From: Planctomycetales bacterium
Lineage (GTDB): Bacteria > Planctomycetota > Planctomycetia > Isosphaerales > Isosphaeraceae
Direction of reading: 5' to 3'
Length of the DNA stretch: 64,000 nucleotides
Assembly (NCBI GenBank): GCA_027449865.1
Contig: DAIDKV010000161.1
Coordinates: 1 to 64,000 of the forward strand
Of the stretch, positions 54,480 to 62,198 are shown in pieces. Numbering within the stretch: position 1 is the first letter of the stretch; every line of letters starts with the position of its first letter. A program made the translations under genes and the position numbers. Under the pieces are notes generated by a model. That model saw only the letters and a list, made by a program, of their open reading frames with translations, was not told the DNA's origin and did not search any database.

Positions 54480-55163
54480 ATGATCGAACAGGCCGTCTAC
54501 GGGAGTTTCCCGTTCTGGAACCGCGGCTACGCAGTGCTCTCGCGATCGTCGGGCTGCCGGCCTGATTGGCTGGCCGCCCTGAAGCAGGCCGCTCAGCGAT
54601 ACGGCGAGCGGCCCCCGGGTGTCGCCGAGGCCCAGGGAATGTTCGCCCTAAGAATCGAGAGAGGCCCCTGGATGATCGTCGGTGTGGCGCCACAGGGAGA
54701 GGATGACGCCGGACGTCCCGGTGCGCTGGCCTTCCATGCGCTCTTTGTTGGGTCGTGGAGCTACCTCAGAGCCGGCGCCGATCCGTTTTCCTTTGCCGGC
54801 CTCCATCGGCGTGAATGGAGCCCTGACGACCTGGAGGCCACACTTCCATCCCCGTCCCTGGACGTTCGAGCCTCCGCCGAGGATTCGGACGAGGGTTCGT
54901 CGGAGACGATTGCTCGGGCCATCACGGCTGGGCGTCGGGTCGTTGTTCCGTCCGCCGGACCCATCGACGCGCTCGCCCGGGCCGTCTGGAAACGGCTCCC
55001 GCTTCGCGTCCGACTCCGAGCCTCGGTCGCCACCTGGGCTTTCGACAATGCCAATCGCTTCAATCTGGTCGCGATGCCCCGGCTCTCCGCGGCCGGTCGC
55101 GTTTCCTCGGAAATTGTCCTCGGCGCGGATCTCGGCGGGACCCAACGGCCGGTTCCCCTCTGA
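54480..55163 (+). CDS. GTPase-associated protein resembling the GAP1 N-terminal domain
   Basis: 227 aa, 41 bp after the GTPase gene. The opening MIEQAVYGSFPFWNRGYAVLS (YGS, then RGY-L-S) is the pattern of the GAP1 N-terminal family, which in other bacteria is encoded next to DO-GTPases. A beta-rich middle part follows (MFALRIERGPWMIVGVAPQGEDDAGRPG, FHALFVG, WSYLRAGADPF), then a helix with LRVRLRASVATWAFDNANRFNLVAMPRL. There is no signal peptide, so it should be cytosolic. It is shorter than full GAP1 proteins: only the first domain is present. Assignment by pattern only. Confidence 0.6.
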   Translation: MIEQAVYGSFPFWNRGYAVLSRSSGCRPDWLAALKQAAQRYGERPPGVAEAQGMFALRIERGPWMIVGVAPQGEDDAGRPGALAFHALFVGSWSYLRAGADPFSFAGLHRREWSPDDLEATLPSPSLDVRASAEDSDEGSSETIARAITAGRRVVVPSAGPIDALARAVWKRLPLRVRLRASVATWAFDNANRFNLVAMPRLSAAGRVSSEIVLGADLGGTQRPVPL

Positions 55164-55200
55164 TCCGGAATTCGGGCCGTTTTCCCCTTCGAAGCCGTCC

Positions 55201-55206
55201 TATAAT
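55201..55206 (+). promoter_or_regulatory. Candidate -10 element before the methyltransferase
   Basis: A perfect TATAAT sits in GC-rich DNA 84 bp upstream of the methyltransferase start. No good -35 is found at the usual distance. The element marks a possible transcript break after the GTPase cluster. Confidence 0.35.
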
Positions 55207-55289
55207 AATTGTGGGATATTTGAGGGGAGCTTTCGCCGACGACCGATGTCGATCGACGAGCGTGGCCGATTGATGGGGCCGGTGTCGCC

Positions 55290-56069
55290 TTGCCCGACCG
55301 CAAGTGGAATAATCAGGACCGACACTGGAGCCGTCATGCCCTGGGTTATGAGGAAGTTTTCCTCGACCCCTACGGGCCCGGCGTGGAAAACCCGCTCTGG
55401 GCGGCCCTGGACGCAATCCCCGATCCCCAGCGCAAGACCGTCGCCGACCTTGGCTGCGGGACGGGCCCGCTTTTGTCACGGCTTGTCGATCCTTTTGGTC
55501 GAGTTCTGGCCCTTGATTTCGCCGAGGGGATGCTCGACCGGGCTCGTGCCCGCCTCGGATCCAGGGCTTCCGCACGCGTCGAGTTTTTGAACCGGCCGAT
55601 GCACGAGCTCGACGATCTGGCCGGACAGCTCGATGTCGCCGTCGCGGTCAACTCGCTGGTGATGCCCGACGTCCGACTGATCGACCGAACCCTGCGCGCT
55701 ATTCGATCAGCGCTCCGACCGGGCGGGGTATTTCTGGCGATCGTGCCGTCGATCGATGCCCTGGCCTACCACGCGATGCTTCTGGCGGACCGGGCGCTCG
55801 AGCGAGGGATGAGCCCCCGAGCCGCCGAGCGTCTGGCCGCCTCGCTGATCGAGCGTCGATACTACGACTTCGCCTTCGGGCGGTTCCGGTTCCAGGGCCT
55901 CAGCCAGAAGTTCTGGCAACCGTTCGAGGTCAAGTACCGCCTGGCCCGCGCGGGGTTTAACTCGGTCGAAATGGCGAAGGTTCTCTATCCCTGGGACGAT
56001 GCGCTCGCCGGTTCCGAAGAGCTCGCCGGATTTCCCCGAAGCTGGGACTGGTTCTTTCGCGCAACCTGA
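55290..56069 (+). CDS. Class I SAM-dependent methyltransferase
   Basis: 259 aa from a TTG at 55290 (no in-frame ATG or GTG near; GGGG upstream). Methyltransferase motif I is VADLGCGTGPLLS at residues 51-63, followed by LALDFAEGML (acidic motif II) and LRPGGVFLAIVPS. Substrate not evident; the family includes small-molecule and quinone methyltransferases. Its stop overlaps the next start (TGATG). The catalytic core is intact. Confidence 0.82.
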   Translation: MPDRKWNNQDRHWSRHALGYEEVFLDPYGPGVENPLWAALDAIPDPQRKTVADLGCGTGPLLSRLVDPFGRVLALDFAEGMLDRARARLGSRASARVEFLNRPMHELDDLAGQLDVAVAVNSLVMPDVRLIDRTLRAIRSALRPGGVFLAIVPSIDALAYHAMLLADRALERGMSPRAAERLAASLIERRYYDFAFGRFRFQGLSQKFWQPFEVKYRLARAGFNSVEMAKVLYPWDDALAGSEELAGFPRSWDWFFRAT

Positions 56070-56503
56070 TGCCGGATGCGACGAAGACCGTTAAGATAAA
56101 AGGGGAATGGACGAGCGAGAAGCCGTGCGAGAGGTCGGCCGTGTCGGGCGATCCGGCCGGAGGGTTAGCGAAGGGGTCCGTCGTCATGCGCCCGCAGTCG
56201 AGGAACATGCCCGAGCAAGAACATTCGATCAAGGTTCGCTCGAACGAGCTCTTCTACGAGGAAACCGTTGTTCCCACCAGGACCACCCGACCATTCGTTG
56301 AGTACCTCCGTGAGACGCCGGCGAAGCCGATGGCGGGCTGGCTCCAGATGGTCTTCGCGATCGTGGGAGTGATCGTCGGAGTACTGTTTCTGGTCGCGCT
56401 CTGGAGAATCTCGCATCCGCACCTGTCAAAAAAGCCAGTGATTCGCCCGACAACCGCGCCAACCGCGATGGCCGACTCTCACCGGAGAGATCAGACGGGT
56501 TAA
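56069..56503 (+). CDS. Small single-pass membrane protein
   Basis: 144 aa if the ATG overlapping the methyltransferase stop is used; the ATG codons at 56186 (AAGGGG upstream) and 56207 are alternatives that would leave 105 or 98 aa. One membrane helix lies at about 93-113 (MVFAIVGVIVGVLFLVALWR) with a polar N-terminal region and a short, basic C-terminal tail. No recognised domain. Its overlap with the methyltransferase suggests coupling. Confidence 0.5.
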   Translation: MPDATKTVKIKGEWTSEKPCERSAVSGDPAGGLAKGSVVMRPQSRNMPEQEHSIKVRSNELFYEETVVPTRTTRPFVEYLRETPAKPMAGWLQMVFAIVGVIVGVLFLVALWRISHPHLSKKPVIRPTTAPTAMADSHRRDQTG

Positions 56504-56630
56504 GTCCGAGGTGCGTAGGGTGCGTCTCGGATTTGCCCGACCGCGCCCCCGGTAGTAGAATGATGGCCCTGCGCCGGCGGGCGTCCCGTCCGGTCGCCAG
56601 GCCCTGGATCACCTACAGGATTGACCCACG

Positions 56631-57746
56631 ATGAGCCCAACCTGGATCGGCGTGATGGCAACATCGCTCGGTCTCGCGACCCTCGCGACCAGCCCCGGAG
56701 AAGCCCAGGCCCAATCGCCGAGGCCAAGGCCGGCCGATACCCGCCAGGCCGGGGCGAGGCCCGCGAGTGGGGGCCTTCAAGCGATCCAGGACGAGTACGA
56801 CCGCGAGCTTCTTCGAATCGAACGCGAGCGACTGGCCCGGCTCGACCGGCTGGCTGCGTCCCAGCCCCCCGAACAGGCCGACGCAACGTATGAGACACTC
56901 TTTCGTCTGGCGATTTCCAACAATCTCTTTGCCGAGGCTGACCCTGCCGCCGATCGGATACTTGCCGCGACGCCGGCTCCCGCTCCGGCGGTTCGCTTTC
57001 TGGCCGAGACGATTAACCTGATCGCCTCCGCCGATCGCGGGGAGTACGACCGTTCGCTGGCCGATCTCCGTCGGCTTGTCGGTCCGTCCAGGAAATCGGC
57101 CGGAGTCGGAGCATCCGCAAGACCGGCTCCTTCCACGGTCCTCGACACTCCGTCGCTCCTGATCCTTTGCGGGGCGTACTATCAGCGGCTCGTCCAGGGC
57201 GGGCGATTCGACGTGGCCCGCGAGGCCTTCGCATTGCTCGAAAAAGAGACCAACAATGCGGATGTCAAGGAATACTGCCAGCAGCGTCTCCGGCAGCTCA
57301 ACCTTGTCGGCAAGCCCTCGCCAACCGTTCGTGGCATGGATATCGACGGCAAGCCTCTGGATCTCGCCGCGATGAAGGGGTCGGCCGTGCTGGTCGTTTT
57401 CTGGGCGACCTGGTGCGTTCCCAATGCGGCTGAGGTTGAATGGCTTGACAGTGTTTATGAAGCGAACCGAGGCCGGGGCTTCCGAATCATTGGGATCAAC
57501 CTCGATGCCCTTCAAAACGGCGGATCAAGGCCCGAGGTCGTTCAACCCGCCGTCCGCCAATTTCTTGTTGAGCACAACGTCCGGTGGCCGAACCTGATCA
57601 CCTCGCCCGGACCCGACGACATCGCCGCCGCCTTTGGCGTTTCCGAGATCCCTAGCAACGTTTTGATAGGTCGGGACGGCCATGTGATCCAGGTGGACCT
57701 TTCTCGGAAGAACATGGCCGAGGCGGTCGCCGCGGCTCTTCGATAA
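56631..57746 (+). CDS. TlpA-like thioredoxin-fold protein lacking the second active-site Cys
   Basis: 371 aa with a signal peptide (about 1-27, EAQAQ). The N-terminal half is helical like that of the protein at 14134-15123 (the pairs QARHDRALVRELSEY / QDEYDRELLRIERER and LDLVGKTVPSF / LNLVGKPSPTV show the relationship). The thioredoxin motif reads WCVPN: Cys262 is kept but the resolving Cys is Asn265, so it cannot be a standard dithiol reductase. The cis-proline region SEIPSNVLI is kept. It may be a single-Cys binder or a pseudo-enzyme. It is the paralogue of the CGPC protein. Confidence 0.85.
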   Translation: MSPTWIGVMATSLGLATLATSPGEAQAQSPRPRPADTRQAGARPASGGLQAIQDEYDRELLRIERERLARLDRLAASQPPEQADATYETLFRLAISNNLFAEADPAADRILAATPAPAPAVRFLAETINLIASADRGEYDRSLADLRRLVGPSRKSAGVGASARPAPSTVLDTPSLLILCGAYYQRLVQGGRFDVAREAFALLEKETNNADVKEYCQQRLRQLNLVGKPSPTVRGMDIDGKPLDLAAMKGSAVLVVFWATWCVPNAAEVEWLDSVYEANRGRGFRIIGINLDALQNGGSRPEVVQPAVRQFLVEHNVRWPNLITSPGPDDIAAAFGVSEIPSNVLIGRDGHVIQVDLSRKNMAEAVAAALR

Positions 57747-57775
57747 ATCGAGATCACGTGTTCAAGGTAGCGTTC

Positions 57776-58501
57776 TCAGGCCGGCGGCCGCGGAGCGCTC
57801 ACCTCGGTCGCCTGGGCGAGCGAATCGTAGAGAGTGGTCAGGAAGTTACGGAATCCATCTGCGATTTGTGAGGTTTGCGTCGCCTTGACTGCCGTCAGAG
57901 CGGGACGGCCGTAATCGAGCAGCTTCTGACGAGCCTCCGTGGCCGAGGCGATCGAGGCGGTCCCGTTCTGCTTCAGTTCGGAGAATGCGACGGCACAGGC
58001 TTTGTCGACTTCCTCGCGGCTGGCCTTCAGTTCGCCGGTGGTCGGGGCGTCACCGGGCCAGACGAGCTGGTTGCTGTCATTGAAGAAGCTGGTAAGTGGG
58101 GCGACTCGCCGGGATGGGGTGGCTTCTGCCCGTGCGGCGGTCGGAGTCACGCGCGCTGTGCGAGACCGAGCGGCGTGTCCGGTGTACGATGGATTGCCGC
58201 CATCGGGGTAGTAGCGGTCGACGAAGCCGTTATCGCGGATTCGGTTGATATAGGCGTTCGGACGATTGCCATAAACATCATTCTGGATGGGACCGCGGAC
58301 ATGGTTCATCCGGGCCAGCGAAACCTGGTTGAGGTAGTCGGAAGGCTGCTGGACGTAGCCGCCCATGCCGAGGCCCCAACCCCATCCCAGGCCCATTCCG
58401 AGACCCCACTGAGCCTCAGCCGGATCCGGCCCTAGCACGATCGCCGCTGCCGCGAGCGCGACCGTCAGGAGGACGTGTCCCCGCTTCGCTGCCGAATTCA
58501 T
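57776..58501 (-). CDS. Secreted protein of unknown function with Gly/Trp/Met-rich start
   Basis: 241 aa from the ATG at 58501 (GGGGA upstream). Signal peptide at 1-31 (AEAQ), followed by a WGLGMGLGWGWGLGMGGY stretch, then a region typical of planctomycete secreted proteins (NAYINRIRDNGFVDRYYPDGG), a Thr/Arg/Ala-rich linker and a helical C-terminal half. No known domain. Related in style to the glycine-rich gene at the left edge but not clearly homologous. It is convergent with the TlpA-like gene. Confidence 0.7.
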   Translation of the reverse strand: MNSAAKRGHVLLTVALAAAAIVLGPDPAEAQWGLGMGLGWGWGLGMGGYVQQPSDYLNQVSLARMNHVRGPIQNDVYGNRPNAYINRIRDNGFVDRYYPDGGNPSYTGHAARSRTARVTPTAARAEATPSRRVAPLTSFFNDSNQLVWPGDAPTTGELKASREEVDKACAVAFSELKQNGTASIASATEARQKLLDYGRPALTAVKATQTSQIADGFRNFLTTLYDSLAQATEVSAPRPPA

Positions 58502-58657
58502 CGCGTGTCCCCGCCAAGAACGGATAAAGCCGCCGTCGCCGCCCTGCAACTGGGCGAACGTCCCGACGTCTCTCACCGTCATTCTACACTCCACGGATTC
58601 GCACGTCAGGGGGCAGGCCATCGCGAACATCGTGACTCGCGCCGGAAAGCAAACAAC

Positions 58658-58701
58658 GGCCCCGGCGGGTCTGGAGGGTCACTCCAGGACTCGCCCGGGC
58701 C
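58658..58701 (-). terminator. Hairpin terminator of fliA
   Basis: A long GC-rich imperfect stem (GGCCCGGGCG...GGAG with CTCC...CGCCGGGGCC) starts about 45 bp beyond the fliA stop and is followed on the minus strand by a T-rich run (GTTGTTTGCTTTCC). Confidence 0.6.
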
Positions 58702-58746
58702 GTCTGCTCGCTTTGGGCTCCACGCAAGCTCACGGACTTTTTGGGG

Positions 58747-59523
58747 TCAGGTCCCGAACTCGGGCCGGCGGGTGGCGAGTTGTGACTGGAGCCGCTGAAT
58801 GATCGACGAGTGCATCTGAGAGACCCGCGACTCGCTCAGGTCGAGCGTGGCGCCAATCTCTTTCATGGTCAGCTCTTCATAATAATACAGGATAATAATA
58901 AGGCGTTCGTTCCGGCTCAGGCCCTTGGTGACCATGCGCATCAGGTCCTTGCGCTGGAGCCGGCGGGTGGGATCTTCGCCCTTTTTGTCTTCGAGGATGT
59001 CGATTTCGCGGACGTCCTTGTAGCTGTCGGTCTCGTACCACTTCTTGTTGAGGCTGATCAGACCGACGGCGTTGGCATCCATGGCCATCTTCTCATATTC
59101 TTCCATGGGCAGGCCCATGTGTTCAGCCAGTTCGACATCGGTGGGCGGTCGGCCGTGGCGGGCCTCAAGTTCCTTGCGCGCTTCCTCCATTTTAGTGGCC
59201 TTGGAGCGGACCAGTCGGGGAACCCAGTCCATGGTCCGAAGCTCGTCGAGCATGGCACCGCGGATACGGGGAACGCAATAGGTCTCGAACTTCACGCCCC
59301 GGGTCAGGTCGAAGGCATCGATGGCGTCCATCAGGCCGAAGACCCCGGCGGAGATCAGGTCGTCGAGGTCGACCCCCTCGGGGAGGCGCTGCCAGATGCG
59401 TTCGGCATTGTACTTGACCAGGGGCAAGTAGCGTTCGACCAGTTGGTTGCGCAGTTCCGTGGTGGGGTGTTCCTTGAACTCCCGCCAGAGTTCGGTTACA
59501 TCCACATCCACCTTGGTTGACAT
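58747..59523 (-). CDS. fliA: RNA polymerase sigma-28 / FliA-type sigma factor
   Basis: 258 aa from the ATG at 59523, which follows GGAGGTCAGG. Regions 2 to 4 of a group 3 sigma factor are complete: YNAERIWQRLPEGVDLDDLISAG, FDLTRGVKFETYCVPRIRGAMLDELR (the FliA/WhiG signature), a region 3 from MEEARKELEARHGRPPTD and region 4 YYYEELTMKEIGATLDLSESRVSQMHSSI. It directs late flagellar genes in flagellated bacteria. It is the last gene of the flhA-flhF-flhG-fliA block. No flgM-like anti-sigma gene is in the window. Confidence 0.94.
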   Translation of the reverse strand: MSTKVDVDVTELWREFKEHPTTELRNQLVERYLPLVKYNAERIWQRLPEGVDLDDLISAGVFGLMDAIDAFDLTRGVKFETYCVPRIRGAMLDELRTMDWVPRLVRSKATKMEEARKELEARHGRPPTDVELAEHMGLPMEEYEKMAMDANAVGLISLNKKWYETDSYKDVREIDILEDKKGEDPTRRLQRKDLMRMVTKGLSRNERLIIILYYYEELTMKEIGATLDLSESRVSQMHSSIIQRLQSQLATRRPEFGT

Positions 59524-59969
59524 CCTGACCTCCGTGTCGGCTGCGCGAGGGGTCGCACATCCTGTGCTCCGGGCCACGACGGCGCCCGCTCCCGGAGGGC
59601 GATCGCCGGCGCCGTGTCACGCATCGCAGAGTCTCGGTCGCGTCCGGTCGGCGGGATCTCGTCCCGTTCCGGCCAAGATGGCGACCGTCCCTTCTCCCCT
59701 CGCCGTCCTAGGAACTCCCACCCCGTCTAGTATCGACTCGTCCGCCTGATCGGCTTGAGTGATACCATCGCAACGACCCAAAAAACCCGCCTTCGCGTCG
59801 TAAGCCGCGGCCGTCTCGGCCGCCATCGCGACAACATTGTCGAGCGGGCATCCCTGCCCGCGCTGGATTCGCCTCGGCGTTGAAACCAACGACGGGCGGA
59901 GACCTGGCTCCAATTCGGCCTGATCTGGCGTCTTTCATCGGCTCCATCCTCCCGAAAACTGGAATAAGA
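59524..59969. other. 446-bp gap between flhG and fliA
   Basis: No supported gene. Minus-strand frames of up to 140 codons exist, but none has a ribosome site plus a recognisable motif. It probably holds a fliA promoter; I see no clear -35/-10 pair. Confidence 0.35.
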
Positions 59970-60920
59970 TCAACCGGTCGCGACCATTCCGAGGGCCCAT
60001 CGTGTGGCGAGGCCGGTAAAGAACCCCGGCCGTCGGCCGCGTGGCTGGGCGCGGGCGTCTTCGCGAGTGAGGGCACGGGCGAGCCGCCGGACACCGCGCG
60101 AGGCGACCCCGTTGGGATGTGCCAGAACAAAGGGGACTCGGGCGCGAACGGCCTGGCCGACGCAGGGGTCGGATCGGATCGCGCCAGAACCCATCGGTGA
60201 GACCACCACGCCGAGGAACTGCCGGCTCGTCGTGACGAACAGGTCGAGGACCTCGGCGGCCTCGGCGGAAGTTCTTGCCTGGTTCACCACGACCCTTATC
60301 CGGGGTGGGGCGGTCAGGCGTCGAAAGCGGGCGGTTGCCGCGTGGGCATCGGCCAGTGAAGTTGGCTCGGGCGTGGTGACCACCACCGCGGTCTCGGCGG
60401 CCGTCGCCAGCCGGACAGCGCCTGGGCCGAGGCCGGAGCCTGCGTCCACCAGCAAAAAGTCCGAGTCGGCCTCCAGTTCGCCCAGTTCGTCGACCAGGAG
60501 GGCCGGTCCGCCGTCGAGCGCCTCGGGGCCGGTCCGGATCGCGTGCGCGCCGGGGAGGATTCGGATTCCGCCCGGGCCTTCCATCACAGCCTCGGCGAGG
60601 GAGCAACGCCCGGCGAGCACATCGCCCAGGTCATTCCGGGGTGAAAGGCCGCAGAGCAGGTCGAGATTCGCCAGGCCGATGTCGGCATCGACCACCAGCA
60701 CGCGATGGCCCAGCTCGCCCAGCGCGATCGCCAGGTTAAGCACCAGGTTTGAAGTACCGACGCCCCCCTTGCCGCTGGTGAACAGCAGCGACCGCGCCAG
60801 CCGGGTCGAGGACGCCGAGGCGGGGAGCCCGGTCTGGGGCCTCGACTCGGTCGTTGTGAGGCTGCTCACGGCTCGGCTCGCCGAGACGAGCTGCCGGAGT
60901 CGATCTGCCTGGTCGGACAT
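59970..60920 (-). CDS. flhG: FlhG/YlxH-like MinD-family ATPase with altered P-loop
   Basis: 316 aa from the ATG at 60920 (GGGATCGAGGAGATCGGC upstream), chosen over a GTG that overlaps the flhF stop. The deviant Walker motif reads SGKGGVGTSN: the N-terminal signature Lys51 is kept, but the usual catalytic Lys before Ser is Thr56. VVDADIGLANLDLLCGL (Walker A' region) and LLVDAGSGLG (Walker B) are otherwise typical. FlhG controls flagellar number and place with FlhF. The C-terminus is Arg-rich. The order flhF-flhG matches other flagellar operons. Confidence 0.88.
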   Translation of the reverse strand: MSDQADRLRQLVSASRAVSSLTTTESRPQTGLPASASSTRLARSLLFTSGKGGVGTSNLVLNLAIALGELGHRVLVVDADIGLANLDLLCGLSPRNDLGDVLAGRCSLAEAVMEGPGGIRILPGAHAIRTGPEALDGGPALLVDELGELEADSDFLLVDAGSGLGPGAVRLATAAETAVVVTTPEPTSLADAHAATARFRRLTAPPRIRVVVNQARTSAEAAEVLDLFVTTSRQFLGVVVSPMGSGAIRSDPCVGQAVRARVPFVLAHPNGVASRGVRRLARALTREDARAQPRGRRPGFFTGLATRWALGMVATG

Positions 60921-60976
60921 GCCGATCTCCTCGATCCCTCGGAAACGATGGGCTGCGGCGAGCGCCGCGGGTCCGA

Positions 60977-62089
60977 TCACGCCAGGTCTTCCTGATTGAG
61001 GATCAGGCGGGCCAGCCGCATCCTGTCGGCGGGCTCAATGTCGTCCGGGACCGCCTGGCCGGTCGTCAGGTAGCTGACCGGTCGGCTCGACATCCCCAGC
61101 ACGCCGAGGATGCCGCCGAGGCTATCGGCCTCGTCGAGCTTGGTCAAAATCAGTCGATCGACCTGCACGGCCGCGAATCGGTCGACGGCCGCCTTCAAGC
61201 TCCGTTGACCCGCCACTGCGCTCAGGACCAGATGGATCTCATCGGGTCTCGCCTGTTGAAGAAACCCGGCCAGTTCCCGGATCTTCACCTCGTCACGCGG
61301 GCTCCGGCCAGCGGTGTCGATGAAGACCAGGTCGACGGTCCCCAACTCATCGAGTGCGGAGGGCATCTCGGACGGATCGTTCACAACGGCGAGCGGCAGG
61401 TCGATGATCTCGGCGTAGGTCCGAAGCTGCTCAACAGCCGCGATCCGATACGTATCGACGGTGATGAGCCCGACGCGGGCCCCGTGGGCCAGCTTGAAGT
61501 TGGCGGCCAGCTTGGCGACGGTGGTCGTCTTTCCGACGCCGGTCGGACCAACCAGCGCCACGATCCGACGGACGCCGACTGCCGGCGCGATCGGGGGCGC
61601 CACGGGAATGCACTGGGCGACCGCGTCGACCAGCGCCGCTCGGATGGCCTCGCCGTCGCCGAACTGGTCGGGCTCAAGCCCCTCGGCGATGTGACGGATC
61701 AGCCGTCGCGTAAGGACCTCGGGAACATCCGCCTCGATCAGTTGCGAGTAAACCGGGACCAGCTCGGCCGGGACGTCGGGGAGCAGGTGGTCGATCCTTC
61801 CCTGACGGCTGAGTGTCTCGACCATTGTGTGCAGCCGCGAGAGTTCGTCGCCGATCCGAGGGGTCGGCGTTACGCCGTGAGCCATGAAACCTGGGGAGGT
61901 CGTGCCGGCGGTCGCAGCCGGCATCCGATCCGTGGCCGTGACGAGCACCTCGGCGCGGGCCCCGAGACCAAACAGGCGACGACGACGGACCTCGCGCGCC
62001 GCCAGGATCACGGCGTCGCCGCCGAGGTCCCGACGCACTCGAGAGAGGGCGTCCTTCATCGTCCTGGCGCGGTAGGTTCTCGGCTCCAT
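60977..62089 (-). CDS. flhF: Flagellar biosynthesis GTPase FlhF
   Basis: 370 aa from the ATG at 62089 (GAAGG upstream). SRP-family GTPase: P-loop LVGPTGVGKTTTVAKLA, DTYRIAAVEQLRTYA, FIDTAGRSPRDE and TKLDEADSLGG, the FlhF/Ffh/FtsY signature. A basic N-terminal segment (about 1-90) precedes the NG domain. FlhF recruits the first flagellar building blocks to their site and is stimulated by FlhG. It sits between flhA and flhG on the minus strand. Confidence 0.94.
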   Translation of the reverse strand: MEPRTYRARTMKDALSRVRRDLGGDAVILAAREVRRRRLFGLGARAEVLVTATDRMPAATAGTTSPGFMAHGVTPTPRIGDELSRLHTMVETLSRQGRIDHLLPDVPAELVPVYSQLIEADVPEVLTRRLIRHIAEGLEPDQFGDGEAIRAALVDAVAQCIPVAPPIAPAVGVRRIVALVGPTGVGKTTTVAKLAANFKLAHGARVGLITVDTYRIAAVEQLRTYAEIIDLPLAVVNDPSEMPSALDELGTVDLVFIDTAGRSPRDEVKIRELAGFLQQARPDEIHLVLSAVAGQRSLKAAVDRFAAVQVDRLILTKLDEADSLGGILGVLGMSSRPVSYLTTGQAVPDDIEPADRMRLARLILNQEDLA

Positions 62090-62198
62090 TCCGGACCTTC
62101 CTTTGACGGACAATCCTGTCCCGGCGGCGCACGCTCCCCGGGTTGTCGCGCGGGCGAGGCCCGCCGACGGCAGTGAATGCCTGTGGGCGAGGCCCACC

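Noticed and set aside
56613-57515. 300-codon minus-strand frame opposite the TlpA-like gene
   Set aside because: Shadow of the plus-strand gene, which has a signal peptide and a thioredoxin fold.
59617-60130. Minus-strand frames of 98 and 140 codons between flhG and fliA
   Set aside because: No ribosome site, no recognisable motif, and the two frames overlap each other.
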